64,000 bases of DNA from Planktothrix sp. FACHB-1365 (GTDB lineage: Bacteria; Cyanobacteriota; Cyanobacteriia; Cyanobacteriales; Microcoleaceae): positions 1 to 64,000 of the forward strand of contig NZ_JACJSC010000028.1 in the NCBI RefSeq assembly GCF_014697575.1, in the 5' to 3' direction. This document shows positions 28,101 through 37,087 of the stretch, in pieces. Below the pieces are notes generated by a model. It did no database searches. It saw nothing but the letters and a program-made list of their open reading frames with translations, and had not been told where the DNA came from. The position numbers and the translations under genes were made by a program. How positions within the stretch are numbered: the first letter of the stretch is position 1; every line of letters starts with the position of its first letter.

Positions 28101-30047
28101 GAATACTTTTGCCAAAATTGGGCAAGTGTGCAAAATAATTTAGCTTCTGCTTATTCTGGTCGGATTAAAGGTGACAGGGCTGATAATTTGGAACAGGCAA
28201 TCGCTCATTATGAAGCAGCATTAGAAATCTATACCCGTAATGCTTTTCCTGAAAATTGGGCAAGTGTCCTAAATAATTTAGCTTCTGCTTATTCTGGTCG
28301 GATTAAAGGTGACAGGGCTGATAATTTGGAACAGGCAATCGCTCATTATGAAGCAGCATTAGAAATCTATACCCGTAATGCTTTTCCTGAAAATTGGGCA
28401 AGTGTGCAAAATAATTTAGCGTCTGCTTATTCTGGTCGGATTAAAGGTGACAGGGCTAATAATTTGGAACACGCGATCGCTTGTTATCAAGCTGCATTAG
28501 AAGTATATACTCGTAACTTCTTTCCTCAAAACCATGCAGCAACCCTCTTTAATTTAGGAGTTGCCTATCAAAACGTATATAGTTTTCAAAACGCCTATAA
28601 CACTTTCGCACAAGCCATTGATACAGTGGAATCTCTGCGAAGTGAAATTTCATCGGGTTATGAATCAAGAATAAAAATTAATGAAGAGTGGAGTAAACTT
28701 TATACAAAAATAGTAGAAGTTTGCCTAGAATTGCGTAACTATACTAGCGCTATTGAATATGCAGACCGTAGTAAAGCCCGTAACCTTGTCGAACTTATCG
28801 CCACCCGTGACGCATACCCTAAAGTCGAAATGCCCCGCTTTAGCCAAATTAAAAGAGTATTAGACCAAGAAACAGCCATTATAGAATGGTATATCTTAGA
28901 GAATGAATTTGTCACGTTTATCATCACTGCTCAAACTCAGTCGCCTATTGTCTGGAGATCATCTAAGGAAGACCTAAACAATCTGCTTGAGTTTAGCCAA
29001 AAATACTTCTCTGCTTATAGGGAAAAAGATTGGCAAGATAAGTTAGAAAATTCTCTACATGAACTATCTCAAATATTGCATTTAGATGAAATTTTAAATC
29101 AAATGTTAACTTGTCAGCGACTTTGCCTAATTCCTCATAGATACCTGCATAATTTTCCTCTTCATGCTTTACCTGTTTCCACACGATACCTTGAAAGTCA
29201 GTCTTTACTAGAACTTTTTCCTAAAGGGATTCAATATGCACCCAATTGGCCACTTTTGAGAGATACAGCCAATCGTGTGCGACCGAATTTTACTAACTTA
29301 TTTGCTATTCAAAATCCTTCAGAAGATCTTGTATTTACTGACATGGAAGTAGAAAATATCCAACAATATTTTTCTAATTCGACAGTTTTACGAGGTCGTA
29401 ATGCCACAAAAGAAGCAGTGATAAACTCAAAGCAACTATCATTTGCTGATTGTCTTCATATTTCTGGACATAGTTTTTTTAATTTTCAATCACCTTGGGA
29501 TTCTGCAATTATTCTAGCTGATGCAGAAGAAAGTTCAGATGAAAGTCAGGTTAATCTAAGAAATAGCTATCCACGTTTCAATCTTACAAAAGTTTTAACT
29601 ATTGCTGAAATTTTCAAACTCAATCTTTCTCAATGTCGTTTAGTCACTCTCTCTGCTTGTGAAACAGCTTTAGTCGATATTTCCAGTTATATTGATGAAT
29701 ATGTGAGTTTTCAGTCAGCTTTTTTATTGGCGGGTGCTAAAACTGTAATTGGTAGTCTATGGGTTCCAAGTGATTGTTCTACAGCTATTTTAATGATTAA
29801 ATTTTATCAAAATTTATCTCAAGGTTTAACTATATCATCTGCATTAGTTCAAGCTCAAATATGGCTCAAGAATATCACAGTTGTTGAATTACAAGAGTGG
29901 ACTGAGAAGTTAGATATAACTGGCAGACATCGGATGAATTCATACCAATGGATGCGAGAATTGAAAGAAATCATAGGTGATAATAAATGCCCTTTTGCTA
30001 ATCCTTATCACTGGGCAGCTTTCACAGTTACAGGTGCGCTGGAGTAA
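25110..30047 (+). CDS. SAV_2336/vWA-like - TPR - CHAT multidomain conflict protein
   Basis: 1645 residues. The N-terminal region resembles the SAV_2336 family. After a variable linker (about 36-100) comes a vWA-like domain with [12 protein letters not shown], whose DxSxS (171-175) matches a MIDAS metal site, and [13 protein letters not shown] (about 241-253). A helical stretch follows to 703. Ten TPR-like repeats of 46 residues occupy about 704-1163. A C-terminal CHAT protease domain spans about 1290-1645, with His1454 in HISGHS and Cys1517 in LSACET. It should link ATP-dependent MoxR remodelling to a caspase-like effector. The linker contains pieces of a dispersed repeat in frame (QPPLKS twice). 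The TPR units are nearly identical at DNA level. Confidence 0.85.
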   Translation: MINQLITALSQELELSAEEIADTIWLALQIDQFSSEDIVPTQPPLKSGELEQQSLKESDPPQPPLKSRELDHPETVKNQSPEEQKAGIYPRNQQQTSKTSGLSLKVPDASSLREPLILARAFKPLMRRVASGQKWVLDEVATTEQIAEKGIWIPVLRPTLEPWLDLELVIDESISMQIWRQTIKELEKLLKNYGIFRDVRVWGLMTNDNQQIQIRRGIGATTKNQSPRSPKELIDPSGRHLVLVVSDCVSSLWRNGKVTPVLELWAKQGSMAILQMLPKWMWKRTALGKASEVKLQGLNPGVFNQNLIAQKVSLWDELDGGVKVPVFTLEPDKAGNWAQMLAGKGSIWVSGYVFKLGTISVKNESELLNLAPDFSAEYRVQGFRVTASPMARKLAGLLASAPVITLPIVRLIQETFLKDSLQVNVAEVFLGGLLKPLSEINAETNPDYVQYGFMEGVRELLLDSVPSDYVLTVIDKVSNYVAKKLGLSVVDFAAVLKHEEPVKDSETADQIGYFATVTAQVLRRLGGEYAKFADSLDDQILVDANDPPTEEIQLIQSLLDVRGQSQVVRTILQNNQHLINENFVQTIKQLATIMSSEGNEDIAHWLQDLSAEVLENVVETSPYLELLLELLQAIVDSNSDPQVVYPILSQNIDKLNDQFAQAMDSWARANLLNVEQETAQAIAAAIGNLSNSIQQFPLGNRADNLEIAIGGYYIGLTVFERSTYPLLWANLQNNLGAVFSDRIKGERAENLEHAIFGYQSALEVHTRHTFPEDWAATQMNLGTVYSSRIRGEKAENLEYAIACYKRVLTVYTRTAFPENWASVQNNLASAYSGRIMGEKAENLENAIASYYAALEIYTRTAFPENWASVQNNLASAYSGRIMGEKAENLEYAIACYETALEIYTRTAFPQNWASVLNNLGSVYSNRIKGDRADNLENAIACYQAALQVYTREYFFQDWASVQNNLGSAYSGRIMGERTENLEHAIACYEAALEIYTREYFCQNWASVQNNLASAYSGRIKGDRADNLEQAIAHYEAALEIYTRNAFPENWASVLNNLASAYSGRIKGDRADNLEQAIAHYEAALEIYTRNAFPENWASVQNNLASAYSGRIKGDRANNLEHAIACYQAALEVYTRNFFPQNHAATLFNLGVAYQNVYSFQNAYNTFAQAIDTVESLRSEISSGYESRIKINEEWSKLYTKIVEVCLELRNYTSAIEYADRSKARNLVELIATRDAYPKVEMPRFSQIKRVLDQETAIIEWYILENEFVTFIITAQTQSPIVWRSSKEDLNNLLEFSQKYFSAYREKDWQDKLENSLHELSQILHLDEILNQMLTCQRLCLIPHRYLHNFPLHALPVSTRYLESQSLLELFPKGIQYAPNWPLLRDTANRVRPNFTNLFAIQNPSEDLVFTDMEVENIQQYFSNSTVLRGRNATKEAVINSKQLSFADCLHISGHSFFNFQSPWDSAIILADAEESSDESQVNLRNSYPRFNLTKVLTIAEIFKLNLSQCRLVTLSACETALVDISSYIDEYVSFQSAFLLAGAKTVIGSLWVPSDCSTAILMIKFYQNLSQGLTISSALVQAQIWLKNITVVELQEWTEKLDITGRHRMNSYQWMRELKEIIGDNKCPFANPYHWAAFTVTGALE
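25228..25325 (+). repeat. In-frame fragments of the C-rich dispersed repeat
   Basis: Two segments of the form CCCAACCCCCCTTAAAAAGC and CCCCAGCCCCCTTTAAAAAGC, each followed by GGAGAGTTAG-like bases, resemble the halves of the element at 1855-1963. They encode a QPPLKS(G/R)EL motif twice in the linker before the vWA-like domain. Confidence 0.6.
27219..28598 (+). repeat. Ten tandem 138-bp TPR-coding repeats
   Basis: The period is 138 bases (46 codons). Repeats 8 and 9 (28185 and 28323) are almost identical in DNA. Six of the ten units carry a HIP1 octamer GCGATCGC at the same point, encoding AIA in the conserved NLExAIAxY. Confidence 0.9.
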
Positions 30048-30080
30048 TCGAGCATTTCTCCGATGGAAACCTAAATAAAC

Positions 30081-30230
30081 AGAAACCCGATTTCTAGGGC
30101 TTTGGTTTCTCGGCTGAGTTAGTTTTTGAATTGAAGCGATCGCCCAAAAATTACAAGCGCACCGAGAAACCGGGTTTCTGCGATCGCTTTTTCTGAATAA
30201 CAGAAATATTGCGGAAGAAACCCGGTTTCT
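30081..30230. repeat. AGAAACCCGGTTTCT palindromic repeats with HIP1
   Basis: The gap between the conflict locus and the HicB-like gene contains three copies of the palindromic motif AGAAACCSGGTTTCT or close variants (about 30081, 30163, 30217), interspersed with two GCGATCGC sites. No gene is seen. Confidence 0.65.
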
Positions 30231-30298
30231 GAGTTTCTATAAACAGTGATAGAATTAGGGAAACTACGATTATCTTGTACCTAAAGGTTATTTAAGCC

Positions 30299-30508
30299 AT
30301 GACGGAAATCATTTTCCTAGTAGAATCTGATGTTGAAGGGGGGTATATTGCCCAAGCATTAGGGGAATCAATTATTACCCAAGCTGATGATTTAGAAAGC
30401 TTAAAACAAGAAATAAAAGATGCTGTGCACTGTCATTTTATTGATGAAACCTTACGTCCTAAGATCATCCGACTGCATATTGTTCAGGAAGAGGTAATTG
30501 CTTCATGA
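30299..30508 (+). CDS. HicB-like antitoxin
   Basis: A 69-residue protein with the short HicB/RNase H-like fold pattern: MTEIIFLVESDVEGGYIAQAL, then a DLESLKQEIKDAVHCHF helix, ending in a strand. HicB antitoxins bind and block HicA. It is encoded first, with its stop codon overlapping the HicA start by four bases (ATGA at 30505-30508). It lacks a C-terminal DNA-binding domain, which the longer HicB proteins carry, so self-repression is not evident. Confidence 0.7.
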   Translation: MTEIIFLVESDVEGGYIAQALGESIITQADDLESLKQEIKDAVHCHFIDETLRPKIIRLHIVQEEVIAS

Positions 30509-30747
30509 AATTACCCAGAGATTTATCAGGTCAAGATTTAGTAAAAGCCCTCAGAAGTTTGGGTTATGAAGTCAGCCATCAAACCGGGAGCCATATTCGA
30601 TTAACCACACAAGAACAGGGAGAACATCACATTACTATTCCGGCTCATAATCCTTTAAAAGTTGGTACATTGAATGCAATTTTAAAAAATGTGGCTAATC
30701 ACTTAAAGTTAGAGCGAGAAGAATTAATCAGTCTATTATTTGATTAA
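30505..30747 (+). CDS. hicA: HicA-type toxin (mRNA interferase)
   Basis: An 80-residue protein of the HicA family, a double-stranded-RNA-binding-fold ribonuclease. The typical N-terminal helix (SGQDLVKALRSLGYEVSHQT) is followed by GSHIRLT, with the catalytic His in GSH, and ITIPAHNPLKVGTLNAIL. It is coupled to the HicB-like gene by a four-base overlap. The order antitoxin-toxin is the reverse of the classical hicAB. It is convergent with the DUF433 gene. Confidence 0.85.
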   Translation: MKLPRDLSGQDLVKALRSLGYEVSHQTGSHIRLTTQEQGEHHITIPAHNPLKVGTLNAILKNVANHLKLEREELISLLFD

Positions 30748-30757
30748 TTAATTAACC

Positions 30758-31213
30758 CTAGTCTTGATACTCGTAAAAGTCGCTATTATCAACATCAACA
30801 AATTCAGTCAAATCGCTTCTTTCTGCATAGTAAGGACGCATGATTTCAGCCACATCTTTTAAACTGAGTTTTTCAGTTTTTTCCATTTCTATATCCGCAT
30901 CATCTTGATGGGAAGCGATCGCCCGATCTATTTCTAGTTTATGGGTTTCATAATAAGCCTGTACTGCGGTCAAATCCATTAAAGTTAACATCGGGAAATT
31001 TTGGATTATTTCTTGATAATCCGCTCCTTGCTGTTGTAAAGAAATTACCGTCCATACAGGTATTCTCGTATAACGAATACAAGCATGACCACCACAGACT
31101 CCTGCTGTTTTTTGAATGATTCTCGCTTGCAATTTATCTTGCAATAAGACATATTCTTCAATCTCTAAAGAATCAATTAATTGCACTAAGGAATCGATTA
31201 ATTTACTGTTCAT
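30758..31213 (-). CDS. DUF433-domain protein
   Basis: 151 residues. The central part carries the DUF433 core, GGHACIRYTRIPVWTVISLQ, followed by QEIIQNFPMLTLMDLTAVQA, a helix-turn-helix-like fold. DUF433 proteins are often antitoxin-like partners of DUF5615 PIN-type toxins. No such partner is adjacent here. The acidic C-terminal tail of about 50 residues is longer than the usual 75-80 residue form, and the N-terminus carries an extra helix (LIDSLEIEEYVLLQDKLQ). It may be a stand-alone regulator. Confidence 0.75.
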   Translation of the reverse strand: MNSKLIDSLVQLIDSLEIEEYVLLQDKLQARIIQKTAGVCGGHACIRYTRIPVWTVISLQQQGADYQEIIQNFPMLTLMDLTAVQAYYETHKLEIDRAIASHQDDADIEMEKTEKLSLKDVAEIMRPYYAERSDLTEFVDVDNSDFYEYQD

Positions 31214-31383
31214 TTTTCTATAAATTGGTTACTTGTTCGCTATGTCTATCGCATTGTTAATAATCAATATACTAAGGACAAATAAATCTAATCTGACCAT
31301 TGAATTAAAATACTATATTGATCTTATCACAATCAACCAAATAAGATAGTACAATAGAATCATCCCCAACCACAACGAATCAG

Positions 31384-31971
31384 ATGACTCTTACAACCCA
31401 ACGCTTTACCCTAGAAGAGTATCTTAACTACGATGACGGCACAGATAGTCTCTATGAATTAGTCAACGGAGAATTGGTTTCTATGGCATTAGGAACTGGA
31501 CAACATGGTGAAGTTATCGATTTTCTAAATACTCAGTTTCGTAACGAGATTGCTAGAATAGGACGAGATTGGGTATCTAAACAAATGGTGATCGGTGTTC
31601 AATCTCCTCGTGGTGATCGCTGGGATACGGTTCGCATTCCTGATGTTGTGATTATTCCTAAAGAACAGTGGCGGAATTTGCAAAACTGCGAGGCTGTTAT
31701 TCGTTTAAATGAAGCACCCCCGCTTTTAGTGGTAGAAGTTGTTAGCACTTCAACTAAAAGTGTTGACTATCGGGCTAAACGGGCTGAATATTCTGTTTTA
31801 AATATTCCTGAATATTGGATCGTTGATCCATTACAATCTAAAATTACTGTTTTTACGCTTTCTGAAGGATGGTATGATGAAGTTATTTTTATAGAAAGCG
31901 ATCGCCTCATTTCTCCGACTTTTGCTGAACTAAATCTAACTGTTAATCAAATTTTTATTAGTGAAATTTAA
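31384..31971 (+). CDS. Uma2-family putative endonuclease (DUF820)
   Basis: 195 residues of the cyanobacteria-rich Uma2 family, a PD-(D/E)XK nuclease fold of unknown biological role. Typical segments are [36 protein letters not shown], and [25 protein letters not shown], with the Asp, Glu and Lys of the nuclease motif in PDVVII and EVVS...K. The last residues are followed at once by the 46-bp repeat array. A second Uma2 copy lies at 34304. Confidence 0.88.
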   Translation: MTLTTQRFTLEEYLNYDDGTDSLYELVNGELVSMALGTGQHGEVIDFLNTQFRNEIARIGRDWVSKQMVIGVQSPRGDRWDTVRIPDVVIIPKEQWRNLQNCEAVIRLNEAPPLLVVEVVSTSTKSVDYRAKRAEYSVLNIPEYWIVDPLQSKITVFTLSEGWYDEVIFIESDRLISPTFAELNLTVNQIFISEI

Positions 31972-32246
31972 AGTAGTAAGCCCTTCAGGGCTTTGAGGCG
32001 TGAACACCTCACTACCAAGTAGTAAGCCCTTCAGGGCTTTGAGGCGTGAACGCCTCACTACGAGGTAGTAAGCCCTTCAGGGCTTTGAGGCGTGAACGCC
32101 TCACTACCAAGTAGTAAGCCCTTCAGGGCTTTGAGGCGTGAACACCTCACTACCAAGTAGTAAGCCCTTCAGGGCTTTGAGGCGTGAACACCTCACTACC
32201 AAGTAGTAAGCCCTTCAGGGCTATACGTGAACGCCTCACTACGAAG
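31972..32246. repeat. Six-copy tandem array of a 46-bp palindromic repeat
   Basis: Units start at 31972, 32018, 32064, 32110, 32156 and 32202, spaced exactly 46 bases. Each contains AGCCCTTCAGGGCT and GAGGCGTGAACGCCTC hairpins between GTAGT and ACTAC. The array starts at the base after the Uma2 stop codon and ends 10 bases before the gnd stop. The last unit is degenerate. A related copy is at 20067-20153. Confidence 0.92.
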
Positions 32247-32256
32247 GGTTAAAGGT

Positions 32257-33678
32257 TTAGTCTTTTGTCCATTCGGTGTGGAAGAATTCACCTCTGGGTT
32301 TATCTGTGCGTTCATAGGTATGAGCACCAAAATAATCCCGTTGAGCTTGGGTTAAATTCAAAGGTAAAGTAGCCCGTCGATAACTATCAAAATAGTCTAA
32401 GGACGCACTAAAAGCGGGAACTGGAATTCCAAATTGATTCGCCAAAACTAACACTTCCCGCCAAGCTTCTTGACGATCTAAAATCGTCTGTTTAAATTCC
32501 GGTGCTAATAACAAATTCGGTAAGTCAGGATTTTCGCCAAAGGCTGTTTTAATTTTATTCAAAAATCCAGCCCGAATAATACAGCCTCCTTTCCAAATTC
32601 GCGCCATTTCACCGAGATCTAAATTGTACCCAAACTCCTTAGAAGCAGCGCTTAATAACGCCATTCCTTGAGCATAGGAACAGATTTTAGAACAATACAA
32701 CGCATCCCGAATTTTATTCACTAAACTGGCAATATCTCCTTGATATTCACCCGTTGGCCCCGGTAATTCCACAGAGGCGGCGACCCGTTCATCTTTATAG
32801 GAAGAAATAATCCGGCTATTGACCGCAGCGATAATAGTTGGAATAGAAACTCCTAACTCTAACGCACTCATTACTGTCCAACGTCCGGTGCCTTTTTGTC
32901 CAGCAGCATCGACAATTAAATCAACTAACGGTAAACCCGTTTCAGGATCAATTTTTTTGAAAATATCCGCCGTAATTTCAATTAAAAAAGAATTGAGTTC
33001 GTCGGTGGTATTCCATTCTGCAAAGACTTCATGAAGTTGAGCCGCATTCAACCCCGCTACATTTTTCAGCAAATCATAGGCCTCTGCAATTAACTGCATA
33101 TCCCCATATTCAATGCCGTTATGCACCATTTTAACGTAGTGACCCGCCCCACCTGGCCCAATAAAGGTGACACAGGGGCCATCATCCACCTGGGCAGCAA
33201 TTTTCGTTAAAATCGGTTCTAATTCTTTATAGGATGCTTCCGTCCCTCCCGGCATCAAGCTTGGCCCCCAGAGGGCACCTTCTTCGCCACCACTAACTCC
33301 CATCCCCACAAACCCTAAACCTGTGGCTTCTAGTTCCTTTGTGCGGCGTTCAGTGTCTTCATAGAGGGAGTTACCCCCATCAATAATCATGTCATCTTGA
33401 TCCAGCAACGGTTTAAGCTGATCAATGACTGCATCAACGGGTTTCCCGGCTTTCACCATCACCAAAATGCGGCGTGGGCGTTCTAAAGATTGGACAAATT
33501 CTTCCAGGGTATAAGCAGCTTTGACATTTTTTCCTTGCGCCCGTTGCTGCATAAACTCATCGGTTTTTGCTCCGGTGCGGTTATAAACTGCGATCGGAAA
33601 CCCATTGCGCTCGACGTTCAGCGCCAGGTTTTCACCCATGACGGCTAGACCAATTACACCAAATTTTTGCAGTGCCAT
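32257..33678 (-). CDS. gnd: 6-phosphogluconate dehydrogenase, decarboxylating
   Basis: The oxidative pentose phosphate enzyme that makes ribulose 5-phosphate and NADPH, at 473 residues the usual length. The N-terminal Rossmann NADP fold starts FGVIGLAVMGENLALNVERNG. The substrate motif is VGMGVSGGEEGALWGPSLMPGG with the catalytic Lys in GGAGHYVKMVHNGIEYGDMQ. The C-terminal domain has DAAGQKGTGRWTV. In cyanobacteria it supports dark metabolism. Its 3' end lies beside the palindromic repeat array, which may terminate it. Confidence 0.97.
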   Translation of the reverse strand: MALQKFGVIGLAVMGENLALNVERNGFPIAVYNRTGAKTDEFMQQRAQGKNVKAAYTLEEFVQSLERPRRILVMVKAGKPVDAVIDQLKPLLDQDDMIIDGGNSLYEDTERRTKELEATGLGFVGMGVSGGEEGALWGPSLMPGGTEASYKELEPILTKIAAQVDDGPCVTFIGPGGAGHYVKMVHNGIEYGDMQLIAEAYDLLKNVAGLNAAQLHEVFAEWNTTDELNSFLIEITADIFKKIDPETGLPLVDLIVDAAGQKGTGRWTVMSALELGVSIPTIIAAVNSRIISSYKDERVAASVELPGPTGEYQGDIASLVNKIRDALYCSKICSYAQGMALLSAASKEFGYNLDLGEMARIWKGGCIIRAGFLNKIKTAFGENPDLPNLLLAPEFKQTILDRQEAWREVLVLANQFGIPVPAFSASLDYFDSYRRATLPLNLTQAQRDYFGAHTYERTDKPRGEFFHTEWTKD

Positions 33679-33811
33679 AGATTTCTATTGACTGTAATAT
33701 TGTGGGTTACTGAGTGCAGTAATCTTCTTACCTTAGCGTTGATTTTACTGAGTGTATAATTTAAGTCAGATTTTTTTAAAGATTGAGTATACAAAATTTT
33801 AGTGCAGCTTG

Positions 33812-34246
33812 ATGGAACCAATGGAAGAATTACAGTATCTTGCCACTTGGGTTAAGGAACAACACGCCCAAGAATATATCCTAACCTGGTTATTAACTCA
33901 ACCGGGTGTTTGGTGGTCGAATGGGGAAGTTTACCAAGCCATTTTACAAAAATCGGGGAAACGATTGAAAGAATTTGTCAAGAAAAGCAAACAAGGGGAT
34001 TTGTTTCAAGGGATTGCTGATAAAATTGTCAGTGATGAAAGTTGGGATCAAATTGCTGAAAGTTTAGCTCGATTAATGGCAATTTATCAAGAAGAATTGG
34101 TAAAGTTACAGGATCAAGGACGGTTACAACCTACCTCTCGCTTATCCGTGAAAGCAACTTCAACATCTTCAAAATCTTGGTCTAATCTGGATGTTCAACA
34201 ACAACCTTTACCTGATCCTAATACTGATGCGTTAACGGGACTTTAA
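33812..34246 (+). CDS. Unknown 144-residue protein
   Basis: I do not recognise a family. The N-terminal two thirds are helical (ELQYLATWVKEQHAQEYILTWLL, RLKEFVKKSKQ), with several Trp and Gln residues, and the C-terminal third is a Ser/Thr/Pro linker ending DALTGL. There is no signal or membrane segment. The ATG at 33812 is chosen over a TTG one codon upstream. It follows gnd divergently and precedes the second Uma2 gene. Confidence 0.6.
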   Translation: MEPMEELQYLATWVKEQHAQEYILTWLLTQPGVWWSNGEVYQAILQKSGKRLKEFVKKSKQGDLFQGIADKIVSDESWDQIAESLARLMAIYQEELVKLQDQGRLQPTSRLSVKATSTSSKSWSNLDVQQQPLPDPNTDALTGL

Positions 34247-34303
34247 ACGCTTAATTTTTGTTAGAATCAAAGTTAACAAAAAATTCAATAGGAGCTTGTG
34301 ATC

Positions 34304-34873
34304 ATGTCTCTGATGACGATAAAAGACTTAGAGCAAGTCCAAAAAAGCCTCTCGGAAGCGGGTTTAGATTATCAGTTAGAATTAGTAGAGGGAAAAATTG
34401 AGATTATGGGGCCATCAGATATTGTCTCCAGTGAAATTGGGGTGATTTTCAGCCGTTTGCTGGGGAACTGGGTTTATCCCCGTCGTTTAGGTCGTGTCTT
34501 TGACTCTGCTGGTGGTTTTATTCTTCCTGATACTAATCTTAAAGCCCCTGATGTTGCTTTTGTTCGAGCTTCTCGTCTCAGACAAAGTGTGCGTTATTTT
34601 GCTGAATTAGTGCCGGATTTAGTGGTAGAAATTAAATCTCAAAGCGATCGCATTAATCCGATCAAAAAGAAAATCAAGAAATTCTTAGAATTAGGATCGC
34701 AAGTTGCGATTTTGATCGATCCTGATCTGTTAACCGTTACGGTTTATCGTTCTACAGAAGAACCGATTGTACTGGGAAATGAGGATATTTTAACAATTCC
34801 TGAATTGTTTCCGGGTTGGGAATTACCCATTGCTGAATTATGGCCGCCCGTTTTTAGCGAAGATGAAGATTAA
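34304..34873 (+). CDS. Uma2-family putative endonuclease (DUF820)
   Basis: 189 residues with Uma2 features: LELVEGKIEIMG, then LKAPDVAFVRASRL and PDLVVEIKSQSDRINPIKKKIKKF, which place the Asp, Glu and Lys of a PD-(D/E)XK site, followed by GSQVAILIDPDLLTVTVY. It differs from the copy at 31384 in its N-terminal part. The ATG at 34304 is preferred over a GTG two codons upstream because an AGGAGC ribosome site lies eight bases before it. Function not established. Confidence 0.86.
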   Translation: MSLMTIKDLEQVQKSLSEAGLDYQLELVEGKIEIMGPSDIVSSEIGVIFSRLLGNWVYPRRLGRVFDSAGGFILPDTNLKAPDVAFVRASRLRQSVRYFAELVPDLVVEIKSQSDRINPIKKKIKKFLELGSQVAILIDPDLLTVTVYRSTEEPIVLGNEDILTIPELFPGWELPIAELWPPVFSEDED

Positions 34874-35001
34874 AATTACTTTTCTCTGAAAGTTCGTGTT
34901 GTTAGATACAGTCTGAGAGTGACCATACCGTTAATAATTTGGGGTGATGGCTAAATTTTGAGAACGTTGGCTTGAGATCGTCTTGATGAATTTCTATCCC
35001 T

Positions 35002-36741
35002 ATGAAACCTCGAATCATCGTTTGTAGCTTAGGTCGCACCGGATATCAAATTTTTAGACTCTTGAAACAACAAGGGGCGATTGTGGTGGGAATGAGTGAC
35101 CGACCGATTCCCCAAGAAGGGTCTGATGTGATTGTGGGAAATTTACGATCCGCCTCCACTTTATTAGCGGCTGGGGTAAAAACGGCTCATGCTTTGATTT
35201 TAGCGGGAAATGATGAAGCTATTAATTTAGCAATTTTAATGCAAGCGCGAATTTTAAATCCTCAAATTCGGATTATTAATCGTTTATTTAATACTAATTT
35301 AGGAACGCGGCTGAATCAAACCTTACCCGATCACAGTACCATGAGTGTTTCGGCTTTAGCTGCGCCTGTATTTGCCTTTGCGTCCTTGGGAAATCAAGCC
35401 ATTGGACAACTGGAATTATTTAATCAAATTTGGCCGATTCATGAAGAGTTAATTGATCAAGATCATCCTTGGTTGGGAAAAAGTTTGAGGGATTTATGGG
35501 CTGAACCCAATCGAATGTTAATTTATTATTTACCCTTTAAAGATCAAATTGATTTGGTTTCTGGGGTGATGGCTGATCAACAACTGCAAGTGGGCGATCG
35601 CTTAATTGTAGCTCTTAAACCCCAAACTCGTCAAACTCAAAAAGATCTAGGATATCGACTTTTAAAATTCAAACGCGGTCTACAAAAATTTAAACAATAT
35701 GCCAAGTCTGCTTTGATTGTAAGCTTGATTTTATGTCTGACCATATTAGGTGCGACTTTAACTTATATTTTCGCCGATCCTAGTTATTCTTTTGTAGATT
35801 CTCTGTATTTTTCTGTGGGAATGATTACCGGAGCCGGAGGCAATGAACAAGTAGTTGAACATTCCCCGGAGGCGATTAAACTGTTTACCGTCGTGATGAT
35901 GTTAATCGGCACTGGAGTAGTTGGAATTAGTTATGCGTTATTGAATGATTTTATTTTAGGGACTCGGTTAAAAGATTATGTGAACGCCACACGGGTTCCT
36001 GAACGCAATCATTATATTATTTGTGGGTTAGGAGAATTGGGGTTAAATATTGCTCAACATTTATATCAACGCGGGTATGAAGTTGTTGTGATTGAACGTG
36101 ATCCCAACGGTCGATTTATGAGCACAGCCAAAGGGTTAAAAATTCCGGTTTTTGAAGGAGATGCGAGTTTAGCGAATACCCTTAAAAGTGTTAATGTTGA
36201 AGCCGCAGAAGCGTTACTAGCCGTTACCAATGATGATACAGGAAATTTAGAAATTGCCTTGAGTGCGAGGGGATTAGCACCGCGTTTACGAGTGATTACT
36301 CGTACCCATGATTCCCATTTTGCCTTAATGGTGCAACAAGTTTTTGATTTTGAAGCGGTCTTAAATACAACAGAAATTGCGGCTCCAGCCTTTGCGGCGG
36401 CGGCATTAGGCGGACGGATTTTAGGAAGTGGAATCACCGCCGATAGTCTTTGGGTAGCGTTAGGAACCTTGATTACTCCCAATCATCCGTTTTGTGGAAA
36501 ACGAGTCCAAGAGGTAGCCCGAAAAGTAGATTTTGTTCCTTTATATATTGAAACCGCTTATCAAACCATTCACAGTTGGGAACTGTTGAACTTTTTACTA
36601 CAACCGGGGGATATTTTATATCTAACCATGCCAGCGAACCACATTGAACACCTATGGCATTCTCTCCCCCCAGAACGAACCTCCTGGGAGGATAATCGTG
36701 TCCTCAGCCCAGAACCCAGTATCGGGCCAGGAAAAAACTAA
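35002..36741 (+). CDS. RCK-flanked ion channel (Trk/Kch-like) with altered filter
   Basis: 579 residues. An RCK/TrkA_N domain comes first (GRTGYQIFRLL, about 1-115), then a linker with TrkA_C-like strands. A two-helix channel core follows (helices at about 235-258 and 290-315). Its pore reads SLYFSVGMITGAGGNE with TGAGGNE at residues 276-282, where a K+ channel would have TVGYGD. A second RCK/TrkA_N domain (about 334-450, GLGELGLNIAQHLYQRG, GDAS) and a TrkA_C domain (about 470-560) complete it. The position of the RCK domain on both sides and the altered filter set it apart from ordinary Kch. A ligand-gated cation channel is likely, selectivity unproven. Confidence 0.8.
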   Translation: MKPRIIVCSLGRTGYQIFRLLKQQGAIVVGMSDRPIPQEGSDVIVGNLRSASTLLAAGVKTAHALILAGNDEAINLAILMQARILNPQIRIINRLFNTNLGTRLNQTLPDHSTMSVSALAAPVFAFASLGNQAIGQLELFNQIWPIHEELIDQDHPWLGKSLRDLWAEPNRMLIYYLPFKDQIDLVSGVMADQQLQVGDRLIVALKPQTRQTQKDLGYRLLKFKRGLQKFKQYAKSALIVSLILCLTILGATLTYIFADPSYSFVDSLYFSVGMITGAGGNEQVVEHSPEAIKLFTVVMMLIGTGVVGISYALLNDFILGTRLKDYVNATRVPERNHYIICGLGELGLNIAQHLYQRGYEVVVIERDPNGRFMSTAKGLKIPVFEGDASLANTLKSVNVEAAEALLAVTNDDTGNLEIALSARGLAPRLRVITRTHDSHFALMVQQVFDFEAVLNTTEIAAPAFAAAALGGRILGSGITADSLWVALGTLITPNHPFCGKRVQEVARKVDFVPLYIETAYQTIHSWELLNFLLQPGDILYLTMPANHIEHLWHSLPPERTSWEDNRVLSPEPSIGPGKN

Positions 36742-36804
36742 AGCGTCAGGGAGGAAGTCGGGACAGCAAACCAAATCGGCTCACTGTATCGTCCGTTTTT
36801 CCCT

Positions 36805-37020
36805 TTAGGAGTCACTATTTTGAAATTGTTGTCTACGGTTACGAAGGCGACGACGTTCTTTATGGCGAGCTACCTCTTTCCGCTTGCGTTTTTGTCCGGG
36901 GGTTTCAAAATGACGATTTTTTTTCAGATCGGCAAAAATGCCAGCTTGTGAAACTTTCCGCTTAAAGCGACGTAGGGCGGACTCTAATTGTTCTGTTTCA
37001 CCGAGAACGACTTGGCTCAT
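36805..37020 (-). CDS. rpsU: Ribosomal protein bS21
   Basis: A 71-residue small-subunit protein. [27 protein letters not shown] begins the bS21 fold and [26 protein letters not shown] is its basic tail. The ATG at 37020 is chosen because GGAG lies seven bases upstream, and the in-frame GTG 15 bases earlier would add residues unlike the family. It is encoded after the RRM protein gene, as in cold-responsive rbp-rpsU pairs known in Anabaena. Confidence 0.95.
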   Translation of the reverse strand: MSQVVLGETEQLESALRRFKRKVSQAGIFADLKKNRHFETPGQKRKRKEVARHKERRRLRNRRQQFQNSDS

Positions 37021-37087
37021 TCCATATTCTCCCACTTGAATAATTGATTGGGTTGGACAAGCTGCCCTAAAATCACCGACAGCATCG

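Noticed and set aside
31972-32246. Tandem array that might be taken for a CRISPR
   Set aside because: Units follow each other without variable spacers, with the full 46-base period repeated, and no cas genes are near.
36066-36482. 138-codon frame antisense to the RCK channel gene
   Set aside because: Composition is typical of an antisense shadow (Ala/Ser/Lys/Val-rich without pattern), inside a well-supported gene.
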